64,000 nt of DNA. Origin: Psychrobacter glacincola (GTDB lineage Bacteria > Pseudomonadota > Gammaproteobacteria > Pseudomonadales > Moraxellaceae). The stretch lies in assembly GCF_904846215.1 (NCBI RefSeq), contig NZ_CAJGZK010000004.1, forward strand, positions 62,001 to 126,000, in the 5' to 3' direction. Shown here one piece after another: positions 35,258 to 45,914 of the stretch. Under the pieces are notes generated by a model that saw only the letters and a program-made list of their open reading frames with translations, did no database searches and had not been told where the DNA came from. Made by a program: the position numbers and the translations under genes. Numbering within the stretch: the first letter of the stretch is position 1; the number at the start of each line of letters is the position of its first letter.

Positions 35258-35860
35258 ATGAATACACCTGTCACTTCTTTGTTGAAAATCACATTAAGCA
35301 CCTGCCTATTAGTATCATTACCAGCAGTGACGTTGGCCGCGACCGTTCCACAAAAATGGAAACTGGACGTACCAAAAACCAATGTGGACTTTGAGGTTAA
35401 ATATTTGGGTAAGGCCACCACCGATGGTAAGTTTAATAAGGTGAATGGCGCCATCAATTATGATGTGAAAAATCCAACAAGTACGACCATTAATTTTACT
35501 GTTTATACCAATAGTATCGATACAGATCGCCGCTTGAGAGATTCCTTTTTGCGCCGAAAGGAGCTGCTAAATACGAAACAATATCCGACGATGACTTTTG
35601 TTTCCAAAAAAGTCAGCATGATAAATCCTAAAGAAGCCAATGTGACTGGTGACTTTACAGTGTTGGGTCAGACCAAACCTTTGACGGTGAGAGTAACGCT
35701 ATCAGATGTAGAGAACGACCCTATCACCTCTAAACCTACTTTAAAATTTCGCGCAACGGGCTTGGTAGATCGTTATAGCTATGGGGTCACAGCTTTTCCA
35801 AAAGTGATTAGCAATATCATTCCTCTTGAGATATCAGGAAAATTAATTGCTGCTAATTAA
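35258..35860 (+). CDS. YceI-family periplasmic protein
   Basis: 200 residues. The signal peptide is about 1-27 (ending VTLAA). The lipocalin-like YceI domain follows, with WKLDVPKTNVDFEVKYLG at the start, IDTDRRLRDSFLRRKELLNT in the middle and a final strand IPLEISGKLIA. Family members bind polyisoprenoid-type lipids in the periplasm. Monocistronic with a strong terminator after it. Confidence 0.92.
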   Translation: MNTPVTSLLKITLSTCLLVSLPAVTLAATVPQKWKLDVPKTNVDFEVKYLGKATTDGKFNKVNGAINYDVKNPTSTTINFTVYTNSIDTDRRLRDSFLRRKELLNTKQYPTMTFVSKKVSMINPKEANVTGDFTVLGQTKPLTVRVTLSDVENDPITSKPTLKFRATGLVDRYSYGVTAFPKVISNIIPLEISGKLIAAN

Positions 35861-35882
35861 TTTGAAATAGCTTAAAAAACAA

Positions 35883-35923
35883 CCAAAAAAAAGAGTTACT
35901 AGATATTTTAGTAACTCTTTTTT
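35883..35923. terminator. Bidirectional terminator after yceI-like gene
   Basis: AAAAAAAGAGTTACTA - 8-nt loop - AGTAACTCTTTTTT. Confidence 0.93.
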
Positions 35924-36142
35924 AGTTTGAAGTTTGTATGTTTTACAATTAGAAAAAGATTAGCCTCTAGATATGAGTGCTTTAAAAGTGGGAAAATATG
36001 CGAAGCATGAGTCATTTTTCTTTAATGGTTTCGCTCTGCGCTCGTCCCTCGCGTATACACTTTCATTATTGTAATTAGACAAAGTATTGCGTAGTTTTCG
36101 AATGTCATAAGCTTAAACCAGCCTAGCCTACGTTCACTAAAA

Positions 36143-36757
36143 CTAAGCTATATTCTTAGCAATAGGAGGATTAACTCGTCTACCTCGTTTATTCATATTC
36201 TGATACTCACGACGTTGTTTCGTTATTTCATAAAGTACAATTCCTGTAGACGTTGCTAAATTCAAGCTTTCAATCATGCCGTACATTTCAATCTGTACAC
36301 ATGCGGAGCTATTTGCAATGACAAGTTCACTTATACCTCGAGACTCATTTCCAAACCAAACAGCAAGACGTTTTTGCGTATAGTCACCATTTTGCAATAG
36401 CACATTATTTTGTCCTTTTATATGTGGCGACGTCACTATAGAAGTAAAGCGATGCTTTTCTAAATGTTGTAGACAGTCTTCAGTGCTTCGAAACACTTTT
36501 ATAAAGCTCCACTTAATCGCTGACACGGACGGTTTGAGTAATGACTTCCTCTCCCTCATGACTTCCCAGTTATCAGGAAATAGTTGACGACTATCTACTA
36601 CATAAAGTGTATCTACCCCGAGGGCGTTAATATTACGGATAACAGTTGCTAAGTTCCTCGAGTCATTAGGCTCTTCTAGAACAACAATTAAGTTTTTACA
36701 TTGGAATTTTTTTATAGCATCAGCACGCTGACGTATTGTTGATTTTTGAGTAGTCAT
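36143..36757 (-). CDS. SpoU/TrmH-family RNA 2'-O-methyltransferase
   Basis: 204 residues. The three SpoU motifs are visible: NDSRNLATVIRNINALGVDT (about 31-50), VWFGNESRGISELVIANS (about 134-151) and IEMYGMIESLNLATSTGIVL (about 156-175), which form the trefoil-knot AdoMet site. The length and the basic C-terminus (NKRGRRVNPP) resemble tRNA TrmH, which methylates G18, but other RNA targets are possible. It lies 19 bp after an AT-rich orphan gene and is itself AT-rich. Confidence 0.88.
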   Translation of the reverse strand: MTTQKSTIRQRADAIKKFQCKNLIVVLEEPNDSRNLATVIRNINALGVDTLYVVDSRQLFPDNWEVMRERKSLLKPSVSAIKWSFIKVFRSTEDCLQHLEKHRFTSIVTSPHIKGQNNVLLQNGDYTQKRLAVWFGNESRGISELVIANSSACVQIEMYGMIESLNLATSTGIVLYEITKQRREYQNMNKRGRRVNPPIAKNIA

Positions 36758-36776
36758 ATTTTTATACTTAATTTAT

Positions 36777-37265
36777 TTAGATAATATATTCTAGAGCAGT
36801 TTTTTCAAACTCATCAAACTCTTTAAAAGGAAACTCATCTTTCCTAGTCAGCGAAAACTCTTTACCTTTCATTAACTCAAATATCTTCTTAAACTCATAA
36901 TATAACATTCGAACAAGTTGTATTTTATTAATCTGAAATTCAAGCTCTGCTCGGCCTTTGGCTAGCTCTTCAAAATTCAGCTCTTGACCATAATTCACTT
37001 CTATATCAATAACTTTAATATAAACATCTTTACTTAAATTTTCTATTTCATTTAATATGACCAAGTTTCCACCAGGTTCCCCATACCAGACAAATGAAGT
37101 AGATTTATCTCCTTTCATAATTTTCATTAATGACTGCATGCAAACTACCATGGGGTCATCCCCAAACGAATGAGAAATATTTACTTCATACGATCTACCA
37201 TCTTTGTAAAACCAACAAACACTCCATCCATATGGTGCTAAAAAGTAGCTAATGTTCGTACCCAT
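36777..37265 (-). CDS. Uncharacterised AT-rich protein
   Basis: 162 residues with a good ribosome binding site (GAGGGAAG). I do not recognise it. The N-terminal half alternates strands (VCWFYKDGRSYEVNISHSF, FVWYGEPGGNLVILNEIE) and contains a DDPMVVCMQSLMKIMKG helix, a layout seen in small soluble orphan and immunity-type families. The C-terminal half is helical and charged. Base composition is more AT-rich than its neighbours, suggesting acquisition. Probably cotranscribed with the SpoU methyltransferase. Confidence 0.7.
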   Translation of the reverse strand: MGTNISYFLAPYGWSVCWFYKDGRSYEVNISHSFGDDPMVVCMQSLMKIMKGDKSTSFVWYGEPGGNLVILNEIENLSKDVYIKVIDIEVNYGQELNFEELAKGRAELEFQINKIQLVRMLYYEFKKIFELMKGKEFSLTRKDEFPFKEFDEFEKTALEYII

Positions 37266-37324
37266 ATCTACTTCCCTCTTTCTTAAGGCACTAAATCGAA
37301 ATCTAGAAAATAATTTACCATAAA

Positions 37325-37357
37325 AAAAGAGCCACCTGAATAATCCAGCAGCTCTTA
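37325..37357 (-). terminator. Terminator of tkt
   Basis: On the minus strand AAGAGC - interrupted inner stem - GCTCTT followed by seven T, directly after the transketolase stop. Confidence 0.8.
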
Positions 37358-37381
37358 ATAAACTTAAAAACTAAGTCTTAA

Positions 37382-39379
37382 TTAAACCAAACTATTCACT
37401 GCATCAATAACAGCTTCAGTCGTAATACCAAACTCTTTATATAACTCATCAGCTGGAGCCGATTCGCCATAAGTGGTCATGCCGATGACTTTGCCATCAA
37501 GACCAACGAACTTATACCAGTAGTCCACATGAGCGGCTTCTACTGCGACGCGAGCACGGATATTGGCTGGCAATACAGCTTCACGATAGCTAGCATCTTG
37601 CTCAACGAAAATCTCTGCACATGGCATAGAGACCACACGCACGCCAACGCCATTTTCGCTTAACGTCTTATACGCTTGCATAGCAAGACCGACTTCTGAG
37701 CCAGTTGCGATGATAATTGCTTGTAGCTCGCCTTGCTCTTTAGCTAATACATAACCACCTTTGGTAATGTTAGCGACTTGCTCGGTATCACGTGCTTGAT
37801 GTGGCAAGCTTTGACGGCTGAAAATCAAAGCAGATGGGTTATTTTCTGATTTAATCGCTTCTACCCAAGCGCTTGCAGATTCAGTCGCATCACAAGGACG
37901 CCATGTACGTAGGTTTGGCGTGGTACGTAAGCTGGTCAATTGCTCAACTGGCTGATGCGTTGGACCATCTTCACCCAGACCGATTGAGTCATGGGTATAA
38001 ACATGAATCACACGCTGCTTCATGAGTGCGCCCATACGTACGGCATTACGCGCGTATTCCATAAACATGAGGAAGGTCGCAACATAAGGAACAAAACCAC
38101 CATGTAACGCGATACCGTTAGCAATCGCCGTCATACCAAATTCGCGCACGCCATAATAGATATAGTTGCCAGCGTCATCGTCTTGAATACCTTTGGCGTC
38201 TTTAAATAGCGTGAGGTTTGAGCCTGCAAGATCTGCTGAACCGCCAAGCAATTCTGGTAGTAATGGCTGTAAGGTATTGATGGCATTTTGGCTGGCTTTA
38301 CGGCTGGCAACATCGCCGCCTTGGTCTTGAGTTTGCTGGATATATTCTTGCGCTTTTTGCTCAAAATTCGCTGGCAAATCCCCTTCTAAACGACGAAGTA
38401 ACTCAGCGGCTAGCTCTGGATAAGCCTTCTTATAAGCTGCAAAGTCAGCTTCCCAGTTCTTTTGTTGTACATCGCCTTTGGCTTTACCATCCCACGCTTG
38501 ATAGATTTCATCCTCTAATTCAAACGGCGCATGCGTCCAAGATAGCGCATCACGGGTTAAAACGATTTCGTCATCGCCGAGCGGCGCGCCATGACTGGCA
38601 GCCAAACCTTGTTTGTTTGGACTACCTGCACCGATAGTCGTTTTGCAAATGATTAAGCTAGGCTTGGTGATTTCTTTAATCGCTTGCTCAGTCGCTTGCG
38701 TAATCTCATCGGTATCATGACCATCGACCTTGATGACTTGCCAACCGTAAGACTCAAAGCGCGCCCCAGTATCGTCAGTGAACCAGCCGTCGACATTACC
38801 ATCGATTGAGATGCCATTGTCATCATAGAAAAACACCAATTTGCCAAGCTTTAACGTGCCCGCCAGCGAACACACTTCATGGCTGATACCTTCCATCAAG
38901 CAACCATCGCCCAAAAACGCATAGGTATGATGATCAACGATATTATGACCATCACGATTGAACTGTGCTGCCAACGTTTTTTCTGCAATCGCAAAACCAA
39001 CCGCATTGGCAATACCCTGTCCTAATGGACCAGTCGTCGTCTCAACACCGGGTGTATAGCCAAGCTCAGGATGACCTGGCGTTTTCGAATGCAATTGACG
39101 GAAACCTTTCAGATCATCAACGCTAACGTCATAGCCTGATAAATGCAGCAATGAGTAAATCAGCATCGAGCCATGACCGTTTGATAATACAAAGCGGTCA
39201 CGGTTGTGCCAGCTTGGGTCAGCAGGATTGTGCTTCAAAAATTTGCGCCACAAAACTTCGGCAATATCAGCCATGCCCATTGGCGCACCTGGGTGCCCAG
39301 AATTGGCTTTTTGAACCGCGTCAAACGACAGTACGCGGATGGCATTGGCTAATTTACGTTCGCTAATTGGAGCTGGCAT
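37382..39379 (-). CDS. tkt: Transketolase
   Basis: 665 residues, full length. The N-terminal thiamine-diphosphate-binding domain contains [17 protein letters not shown] (about 29-45), [19 protein letters not shown] and [13 protein letters not shown] (the GDG...motif). The pyrimidine-binding domain has [18 protein letters not shown] (about 464-481) and the C-terminal domain follows. It moves two-carbon units between sugar phosphates in the pentose-phosphate pathway. Ribosome binding site AGGA. Confidence 0.97.
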   Translation of the reverse strand: MPAPISERKLANAIRVLSFDAVQKANSGHPGAPMGMADIAEVLWRKFLKHNPADPSWHNRDRFVLSNGHGSMLIYSLLHLSGYDVSVDDLKGFRQLHSKTPGHPELGYTPGVETTTGPLGQGIANAVGFAIAEKTLAAQFNRDGHNIVDHHTYAFLGDGCLMEGISHEVCSLAGTLKLGKLVFFYDDNGISIDGNVDGWFTDDTGARFESYGWQVIKVDGHDTDEITQATEQAIKEITKPSLIICKTTIGAGSPNKQGLAASHGAPLGDDEIVLTRDALSWTHAPFELEDEIYQAWDGKAKGDVQQKNWEADFAAYKKAYPELAAELLRRLEGDLPANFEQKAQEYIQQTQDQGGDVASRKASQNAINTLQPLLPELLGGSADLAGSNLTLFKDAKGIQDDDAGNYIYYGVREFGMTAIANGIALHGGFVPYVATFLMFMEYARNAVRMGALMKQRVIHVYTHDSIGLGEDGPTHQPVEQLTSLRTTPNLRTWRPCDATESASAWVEAIKSENNPSALIFSRQSLPHQARDTEQVANITKGGYVLAKEQGELQAIIIATGSEVGLAMQAYKTLSENGVGVRVVSMPCAEIFVEQDASYREAVLPANIRARVAVEAAHVDYWYKFVGLDGKVIGMTTYGESAPADELYKEFGITTEAVIDAVNSLV

Positions 39380-39656
39380 AGAGTGTCCTAATATTCGAAT
39401 GAGAAGTATAAAGCATCAGAGGAAAATCAATTGAACAGTAGAATAAGAACGCGACAAACGCTCTTTGGAATAAGATATTTAATTAAACGGCAATATTAAC
39501 ATATTCGCTATCAGCCAAGCCAAAAATGGACTGGCAATATCGTTTGTATTTAACAATCACTCATATCAGTTTTGTTAAATCATAAACAATTATAGAGGTC
39601 TATAAACAAACTACGAGACAACCTATTGACTCGCAGTTCATACCGCTAAAATTTTA

Positions 39657-40943
39657 TTAAGCAGAAATCGTTTCAGCACCGCCCATAAACGGACGCAATA
39701 CTTCTGGAATCGTGATGCTACCATCAGCGTTCTGATGATTTTCCATCACCGCCAATAACGTACGACCTACTGCCAAACCTGAACCATTCAAGGTGTGAGC
39801 AAGGCTGGTTTGTTTGCCGTCTTTGACACGAGTGCCCATACGGCGTGCTTGGAAATCACCACAGTTTGAGCAGCTTGAGATTTCACGATAGGTCTCTTGG
39901 CTTGGCAACCATACTTCGATGTCATAAGTTTTTTGCGCGCTAAAACCCATATCACCGGTGCACAATTTGACGGTGCGATATGGCAAATTAAGCTGCTGTA
40001 AAATAAATTCTGCTTGTCCAGTCATCGCTTCAAGCAGCTCATCTGATTGTTCAGCTGTGGCAATATTGACCATCTCGACTTTCTCAAATTGATGCTGACG
40101 GATCAGACCACGGGTATCACGACCATGTGAGCCGGCTTCACTACGGAAACAGGGCGTATGCGCGGTGAATTTTAATGGCAGCTCTTTGATGTCCAAGCGC
40201 TCACCACGTACCAAGTTGGTCATCGGTACTTCCGCCGTTGGAATGAGATAAAAATCGATACCATCATTATTGGTATGATTGGTCAATTTAAATAAATCAT
40301 CTTCAAACTTAGGCAATTGACCCGTGCCTTTTAAGCTTTCAGAATTGACGATATAAGGCACATAAGTTTCAGTATAGCCATACTTCATGGTATGGGTATT
40401 GAGCATAAATTGAATCAAAGCACGATGCATCTGTGCAAGCTGCCCTTTTAAGACGTTAAAGCGACTGCCAGTCAGCTTGGTCGCGGCTTCAAAATCGAGC
40501 ATACCAAGGGTCTCGCCAATATGCGTATGATCCTTAATCTCAAAATCAAACTCGCGCGGCGTACCCCATTTGCGTACTTCAACATTGTCGTCTTCTGACG
40601 TGCCAACTGGGACATCGGCGGCTGGTATATTCGGTATCTGCAATGCCGCTTGGTTAATACGCTCTTGCAAAGTCCGCAGCTCATCTTCTGCGGTTTTAAT
40701 CTCACCGCTCACGCTTTGCATCTCAGCAAGCAACTCACTGGCATCTTCGCCAGATTTTTTGAGTGCGCCGACTTGTTTGGCGCCCGCATTACGGTGCGAC
40801 TGCAACTCTTCGGTTTTTACTTGCAGAGACTTACGGTCATTCTCAATATTTTGCCAGAATGCTATATCAAGCGTATAACCACGGGTGGTCAATTGCTGCT
40901 GTAAATCTGTCAAATCGCCGCGTAAGAGTTTTGGGTCTATCAT
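39657..40943 (-). CDS. serS: Seryl-tRNA synthetase
   Basis: 428 residues. The N-terminal antiparallel coiled-coil arm is about 1-110. Class II motif 2 is in [20 protein letters not shown] (about 271-290) and motif 3 in [18 protein letters not shown] (about 390-407). It charges tRNA-Ser with serine; one such tRNA lies in this window at 24877-24967. Ribosome binding site AGG. A 277-bp gap separates it from tkt upstream of which I see no clear signal. Confidence 0.97.
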   Translation of the reverse strand: MIDPKLLRGDLTDLQQQLTTRGYTLDIAFWQNIENDRKSLQVKTEELQSHRNAGAKQVGALKKSGEDASELLAEMQSVSGEIKTAEDELRTLQERINQAALQIPNIPAADVPVGTSEDDNVEVRKWGTPREFDFEIKDHTHIGETLGMLDFEAATKLTGSRFNVLKGQLAQMHRALIQFMLNTHTMKYGYTETYVPYIVNSESLKGTGQLPKFEDDLFKLTNHTNNDGIDFYLIPTAEVPMTNLVRGERLDIKELPLKFTAHTPCFRSEAGSHGRDTRGLIRQHQFEKVEMVNIATAEQSDELLEAMTGQAEFILQQLNLPYRTVKLCTGDMGFSAQKTYDIEVWLPSQETYREISSCSNCGDFQARRMGTRVKDGKQTSLAHTLNGSGLAVGRTLLAVMENHQNADGSITIPEVLRPFMGGAETISA

Positions 40944-41099
40944 AATAGGTGCCTGTCGCGCTAAAAGTGGATAAAAGGTCTAGAAAAGATGAAAGGCTGG
41001 ACTGGAATGCCCTATTTTTCTTAAAAGTAGCTGGTAGCCGCTATAATACCAAGCTGCGGCTGTTTTGACCATGTTTTGGCGGTTTTTTACCCATCTCAT

Positions 41100-41205
41100 G
41101 AGTGCTATTAGGGTTAATTATTTTTGCTTGCTATGCTTACGCAGACAGAGGCTGCGAATAATTGACCCTAGCAGTTCTGTACCTTTTAAAAATGGATTAA
41201 CTATA
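41100..41205. repeat. Dispersed hairpin element, copy 9 (type A, 5' degenerate)
   Basis: Only the hairpin and right end are clear: arms GCTATTAGGGTTAATTAT and ATAATTGACCCTAGCAG, core TTGCTTGCTATGCTTACGC / AGACAGAGGCTGCG, end AATGGATTAACTATA. The left end is not recognisable. It lies in the 483-bp divergent gap between serS and the YcxB-like gene, which otherwise shows no gene. Confidence 0.85.
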
Positions 41206-41426
41206 TAATTTAAGGCCGCAAGCTCTCTATAAATACTACATACCTTTATAAATGACTTTAATATGGCGTCTATTAGTCAACAGAGTGGCTTATATGTTTC
41301 ATTTGAGGACAGTTTTCGGTAAGATAAGCGCATATCTTTATTCTATTTCCAGCCAAATATTGCCTTGCTGTTGACGTTTGGCGCTTTTAATTTAACGCAT
41401 TTACTATAAGTCTTTGAGAAACCTTT

Positions 41427-42089
41427 ATGGCTCTGTACCCCTACACGCTGCAACCTGTTGCCTTGAACCTAACCGAGGCAGAATTCCATCAAGCACAGTA
41501 TGAGCTATTTGCTAGTGCCAGCCCGTCATTTGGTCTGTCGAGTATCAAGCTTAAAGAATGGATTATCATGGCAGTCGCTGTGATATTAGCTGTTGCTGGT
41601 CTGGTCTTTTTGACGGGTTATTCGACCATTATCTTTTGGGTCATGCTAGCAGCCGTTGTCATTTATCTACTGGTTCGTACCCTTGGTTTTAAATGGTATG
41701 TCAAAAGAGAGTTTGAAAAGCAAGTCGCTGAGCAAGAAATGCCTGATGAGATGCGCCAAATGAAACTGGGTGTACAGAAACATGGGATTGTGATGGCAGT
41801 GCCGGTCAATCAGTCAGAGATGCTTAATAGTAATAAGATGCGCGGTATGCAGATGCGTGCAGGCAGCACCCAACAAGCGGTGATTCCATGGTCGGCGGTC
41901 AAAAGCTGGGATGAGACGGATGACTATATCTTTATGATGTTTGAGATGAAAGGTCAGCAAGGCAGTCAGATTATCCCTAAGCGCCTGCAAGCGCAAAAGT
42001 TCCCTATCGATACGGTACGCCAGCATTTATTAGAAGTGGTTGCCGTAAAAGGCTTAAATACTGAGAAATTGCAGCTACCAGTCAAATAG
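41427..42089 (+). CDS. YcxB-like membrane protein
   Basis: 220 residues. Two membrane helices at about 46-90 (IIMAVAVILAVAGLVFLTGY, then IIFWVMLAAVVIYLLVRTLG) are followed by a soluble domain with the YcxB-type pattern: HGIVMAVP, IPWSAVKSWDETDDYIFMMF and QIIPKRLQAQKFPIDT. Function unknown. Ribosome binding site weak. Confidence 0.8.
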   Translation: MALYPYTLQPVALNLTEAEFHQAQYELFASASPSFGLSSIKLKEWIIMAVAVILAVAGLVFLTGYSTIIFWVMLAAVVIYLLVRTLGFKWYVKREFEKQVAEQEMPDEMRQMKLGVQKHGIVMAVPVNQSEMLNSNKMRGMQMRAGSTQQAVIPWSAVKSWDETDDYIFMMFEMKGQQGSQIIPKRLQAQKFPIDTVRQHLLEVVAVKGLNTEKLQLPVK

Positions 42090-42347
42090 TCTTAGCGCTT
42101 TACCTTAGACCAAAGCTATAGTTGTTTTATAAAATATATTACAAATTTTAATTTGATTCATTTAACTTATTCTTGATTGCTTGCTATGATAGTAAGCATC
42201 AAAGTTTAAGCAACAAACAGCTAAGCTGTTGTTTGTGTTTCAGGCTAATACTAGCTCACCGTAAGTTGCTTAAGTTTAAAGGCTTAAAGGCTTAAAGGTC
42301 TAATGATTTAATATTTGATACCCACACTCAATGAAAAGGATAATACA

Positions 42348-42833
42348 ATGAGTAACAATAATAGTGATACCAACCAAATCGGTCTAGAAAAAGCAGATAT
42401 GAGCGAGATTATCGCTAAGTTAAACAGCTTGTTATCAAGCTACCATACGTTCTACATCAACGTCCGTGGGTATCATTGGAACGTTAAAGGTGAGCACTTC
42501 TTCACTCTACATCCAAAGTTTGAAGAGCTATATACTGCGCTACAAATCCAAATTGATGAAATCGCTGAACGTATTTTAACCTTGGGCGGCACCCCGCTAC
42601 ATGCTTATAGTGATTTTGCTCAGCATACCAGTATTCAAGAAGACAAGAACGTTAAAGACGGTACTATTTGCGTCAAAGGTGTCGTGACAGGCTTGCAAAC
42701 TCTGATCGAAGAACAACGCCAAGTATCAACGCTAGCAAGCGATTCTGACGACCAAGGTTCAGCAGATCTTGTTGATGCGTATGTACAAGAGCAAGAAAAA
42801 CTAATATGGATGTATAACGCCTTTTTGGGTTAA
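42348..42833 (+). CDS. dps: Dps-family DNA-protection/ferritin-like protein
   Basis: 161 residues from the ATG with AAAAGGA upstream; the frame is open 33 bp further but unsupported. Dps ferroxidase features: YHTFYINVRGYHWNVKG (His and Trp), HFFTLHPKFEELYTALQIQIDE (His, Asp/Glu) and IAERILTLGG. Dps dodecamers oxidise iron with hydrogen peroxide and protect DNA. The 258-bp upstream region carries a short GGCTTAAA tandem repeat near 42278. Confidence 0.94.
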   Translation: MSNNNSDTNQIGLEKADMSEIIAKLNSLLSSYHTFYINVRGYHWNVKGEHFFTLHPKFEELYTALQIQIDEIAERILTLGGTPLHAYSDFAQHTSIQEDKNVKDGTICVKGVVTGLQTLIEEQRQVSTLASDSDDQGSADLVDAYVQEQEKLIWMYNAFLG

Positions 42834-42895
42834 TCGTTTCATGTCGATAGTCTAAGTTTACTAGAGATTTCCTAAAAACCATGAAATTTGAAGCA

Positions 42896-42930
42896 GAAAA
42901 AAGCACCTAAATAGGTGCTTTTTTCTGCTT
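42896..42930. terminator. Bidirectional terminator between dps and DUF2057 gene
   Basis: GAAAAAAGCACCTA - AATA - TAGGTGCTTTTTTC. Confidence 0.93.
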
Positions 42931-42959
42931 AAGCGCTGTACCTTTTCATCATTCAATGC

Positions 42960-43661
42960 TTATTTTTGCATCCATTGACGCATTTTTTCACGCTCAGCAG
43001 GCGTGGCTTTTAGCCAAATCTGCATAAATTGATCAAGTGTGCTAGCAGAGGCATTGATACTCGTTGTTTGTGTAGCCGTAGCACCCGTATTTGCCGACGC
43101 TTTAGTGCTTACAGACGGCTGATCGAGCGCGGCTATCGCACGCTGGTTCTGTAGCTCAGCATCGCCACTACCACCGAATACGCCGCCCAATGCTTTGCCA
43201 AGTCCTGAGAATAAGCTGTTGTTATCACCGCCGACACTTTCTTGACTGGCGATGACAGTATTATTAAGCTGTATCGCTAGCGTTGGACGCTTAGCATATT
43301 CCTTAGCAGCGGCATAATCTTCTGGCTGATTTGGCATGGTTAAGCGATAGGTTTGATTGTCTGCCATTTCAGCCGCAACACTGACATTACCCGAACGCAG
43401 ATAATCGTGCTCATCACGGCGCAAATCATAGAGACGATCATATTTGGCCGTAATCACATGCTTGCCAGGCTGCAAGGTAAATGACTTGGTTAATGGCTGA
43501 AAAACGCTCTGTGTCAGCTCTTGACCATTGATAGCTGTCACTTTTATATTGTCATCAACCACTAAAGTGACTGCCGCTTGCGACAGCATAGAGACAGAAG
43601 CTGCACCAACAAATACAGTACTGATAGACAGTTTTTTTAGCAAAGACGCGTTTGATTTCAT
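42960..43661 (-). CDS. DUF2057 periplasmic protein (YccT/CsgI-like)
   Basis: 233 residues. Signal peptide about 1-29 (ends LSQAA). The DUF2057 domain has VTAINGQELTQ, FTLQPGKHVITAKYDRLYDL (about 61-80) and YRLTMPNQPEDYAAAKEYAK. A Gly-rich stretch and a Ser/Thr/Ala linker precede a terminal helix (LDQFMQIWLKATPAEREKMR) that is not part of the short E. coli protein. E. coli CsgI inhibits curli assembly; a like function here is not shown. Confidence 0.82.
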   Translation of the reverse strand: MKSNASLLKKLSISTVFVGAASVSMLSQAAVTLVVDDNIKVTAINGQELTQSVFQPLTKSFTLQPGKHVITAKYDRLYDLRRDEHDYLRSGNVSVAAEMADNQTYRLTMPNQPEDYAAAKEYAKRPTLAIQLNNTVIASQESVGGDNNSLFSGLGKALGGVFGGSGDAELQNQRAIAALDQPSVSTKASANTGATATQTTSINASASTLDQFMQIWLKATPAEREKMRQWMQK

Positions 43662-43715
43662 AATTCTTCCAGTAATAGTAGAGATATTTTGAATAGAAAA
43701 TTTGTATTCTGACGG

Positions 43716-44537
43716 CTAAAAGTCAAGTGGCATTGTATGCTGGGTATGCTGGGTATGCTGATCTTGATCGGCGGCATCGTTGTCTACTTGCGACTCCTGT
43801 GCGATATCAGCAAGTTCGGCGGCAAGCGTCTGCTCATCAATCGTACGTAGGGCATCACCAATCACCGCTTTTGATATATTACTACGACCTAAATTTGAGA
43901 ACATAGGCTGAATATAATTAAGCACCTCCATCATTGCCCCAATACGATGGGGTCCTTCGGTAAGCAGATAATTGGTAATACGCTCATCAAACTGCCAACC
44001 CCGTCTGCGCAATATCGACTGCAATAATGCTTCACGATCTGCAAAATCATGACCTGTCGGTACTTTAAATGAAGGCGCTTGTGCCAAACGCGTGAGCAAA
44101 TCTCTTAACTCAAATGGCAGCTCGGATGCGGGTTTATTGGCGGCAAATAAGAGCTGACGCTGCCCTTCACGGCTACGATTGATCAGATGAAATAAAGCTT
44201 CTTGCCATTGACTGTTTTGTTCAATAACTTCTAAATCATCAATCGCAATCAAGGAAAAATTCTCTAGTGATGAGAGGACATTGACATCGGTATGAATCAG
44301 CTCATTTAATGACAGACAAATCGCTGACTTGTCCATCTCAATAAACGACTCGCAAATAGCGGATAATAAATGTGATTTGCCAGTAGCAGGATCGCCAAAT
44401 AGGTATAGCTGACCAATCAGGCCGACATGTAACTGCCGCACTGCATCGATAATAGACATCCAACCCGGACCGCTAAAGTCGCTAAGACTTGCATCATGCT
44501 TAATGTCCAGATTGAGACTTAGCTGTGCTTCTGCCAT
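43716..44537 (-). CDS. hda: DnaA regulatory inactivator Hda
   Basis: 273 residues. The N-terminal beta-clamp motif is QLSLNL (about 5-10). The AAA+ domain has Walker A FGDPATGKSHLLSAI (about 47-61), Walker B SLIAIDDLEVIEQ (about 94-106) and sensor LLFAANKPASELP. Hda with the loaded clamp promotes ATP hydrolysis by DnaA and limits re-initiation. The tail is acidic and contains HTQHTQHT from a 9-bp tandem repeat. Gene order with the AI-2E exporter and purM-purN is conserved in related gammaproteobacteria. Confidence 0.92.
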   Translation of the reverse strand: MAEAQLSLNLDIKHDASLSDFSGPGWMSIIDAVRQLHVGLIGQLYLFGDPATGKSHLLSAICESFIEMDKSAICLSLNELIHTDVNVLSSLENFSLIAIDDLEVIEQNSQWQEALFHLINRSREGQRQLLFAANKPASELPFELRDLLTRLAQAPSFKVPTGHDFADREALLQSILRRRGWQFDERITNYLLTEGPHRIGAMMEVLNYIQPMFSNLGRSNISKAVIGDALRTIDEQTLAAELADIAQESQVDNDAADQDQHTQHTQHTMPLDF

Positions 44538-44639
44538 GAATCATCAACTCGGTTTGCGTAGCACAATCAATAAAAAGGCTAAACGACTAATATACTTATA
44601 AACTGGCTTGAAAAAACTTACTCAATTCAAAGCCAACCT

Positions 44640-44661
44640 AGTAACGGTCAATACCGTTACT
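44640..44661. promoter_or_regulatory. 8-bp perfect inverted repeat between exporter and hda genes
   Basis: AGTAACGG - TCAATA - CCGTTACT. No T-run on either strand follows directly. Candidate operator or pause hairpin upstream of hda. Confidence 0.45.
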
Positions 44662-44804
44662 ACTGCGCCTATATATAACATATTTGCAAAATGACTGACA
44701 AGTCTTTTACCTATAACACGTAATCAATCTACTTTTATTCAGCAAGTGACTGATGGTCATGAGTCATATAAGCTAATGTCTTTATATTAAATAAACTTAC
44801 AAGG

Positions 44805-45914
44805 TCAGTATTTTTTGTCAAATAACGCTAATTGCTTACGTCCTTTATAAAAATCAGTGGTTTGATAATAAGCATATAAATGACGGAATAACACATTAAG
44901 GACAGCAGACACTGGCAGCGCAATCAGCATACCCACGAAACCCAGTAAACTTGCGCCTGCTAATACGGCAAATATCACCCATAATGGCGATAGACCAATT
45001 TTGTCACCCAATAATAACGGCTGCAATATATAGCCTTCGGCCGCTTGTCCAATCAAAAACGCGCCCACAATCAAGGATAAATATGTCCAATCTAAACCAA
45101 ACTGGAACAGACAAGCGATAATCGCGGCGACAAAGCCAATACCAAAGCCCAAATACGGGACAAAGCTGGCAATACCAGCAACCATACCGATAATCAGCCC
45201 AAGCTCAAGCCCAATGAGCTGTAATTGTATGGCATAAATAGCACCCAGTAATACCATCACCAATAGCTGACCTTTAATGAAAGCCATCAGCGCAAGGTCA
45301 CACTCTTGGGCAATTTGAACCACTTTTTTACAGTACGGCGCAGGTATCGCCACTTTCCATGCCTGTAAGCGTTGATCCCAATTAAATAAGAAATAAAAGG
45401 TCAGAATCGGTACCAACACAATGAGCCCAGCATTATTAATAAAGTTCATACTGGACACCAATATTTGGCTCATCATGGTACCAGCATCTTCAAACTTATA
45501 ATTGGTTTGCATGTATTCAACCAAGGTCTCAGAGAAGCCTTTGGACTCAAGCTCTGGCAGGCGAATACGGCTATTACTTACAAACCATCCACGCACCACT
45601 TCATTATACCAAGTTAAAACCTTTGGCAGATAATCCCATGCCGCTTGCAGCTGATGCCACAATGTCGGTATCAACCACCATAACAGCAGTACCATGCTCA
45701 GCGTAATGGTCGAATATACGATAATAATGGCAATCCAGCGTTTGATATATTTCGACAAACGCCTGACAAGTGGATTAAACAGATAAGCCAATACAAAAGC
45801 AAAGACAAACGGCACAATGACCGGCATCATTAAATACAATAAAACCATAACCACAACAATAGCAACGACGATAAATAGGCGTCGAAAAAAGGGGTCTATT
45901 GATCGGTTTGTCAT
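44805..45914 (-). CDS. AI-2E/PerM-family transporter
   Basis: 369 residues with about eight membrane helices and the family's central amphipathic region. LTFYFLFNWDQRLQAWK (about 167-183) and LGFGIGFVAAIIACLF, and the late segment VILAVLAGASLLGFVGMLIALP-like (PLWVIFAVLAGASLLGFVGM, about 315-334) are typical. Substrate unknown; members export autoinducer-2 or act as Na+/H+ antiporters. Divergent from purM. Confidence 0.9.
   Translation of the reverse strand: MTNRSIDPFFRRLFIVVAIVVVMVLLYLMMPVIVPFVFAFVLAYLFNPLVRRLSKYIKRWIAIIIVYSTITLSMVLLLWWLIPTLWHQLQAAWDYLPKVLTWYNEVVRGWFVSNSRIRLPELESKGFSETLVEYMQTNYKFEDAGTMMSQILVSSMNFINNAGLIVLVPILTFYFLFNWDQRLQAWKVAIPAPYCKKVVQIAQECDLALMAFIKGQLLVMVLLGAIYAIQLQLIGLELGLIIGMVAGIASFVPYLGFGIGFVAAIIACLFQFGLDWTYLSLIVGAFLIGQAAEGYILQPLLLGDKIGLSPLWVIFAVLAGASLLGFVGMLIALPVSAVLNVLFRHLYAYYQTTDFYKGRKQLALFDKKY

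Noticed and set aside
42278..42300. GGCTTAAA tandem repeat before dps as a CRISPR-like or iteron array
   Set aside because: Only about two and a half short copies; too little for either.
43736..43760. 9-bp tandem repeat at the hda 3' end as a frameshift site
   Set aside because: The unit is in frame and only adds His-Thr-Gln to the tail; the gene is intact.
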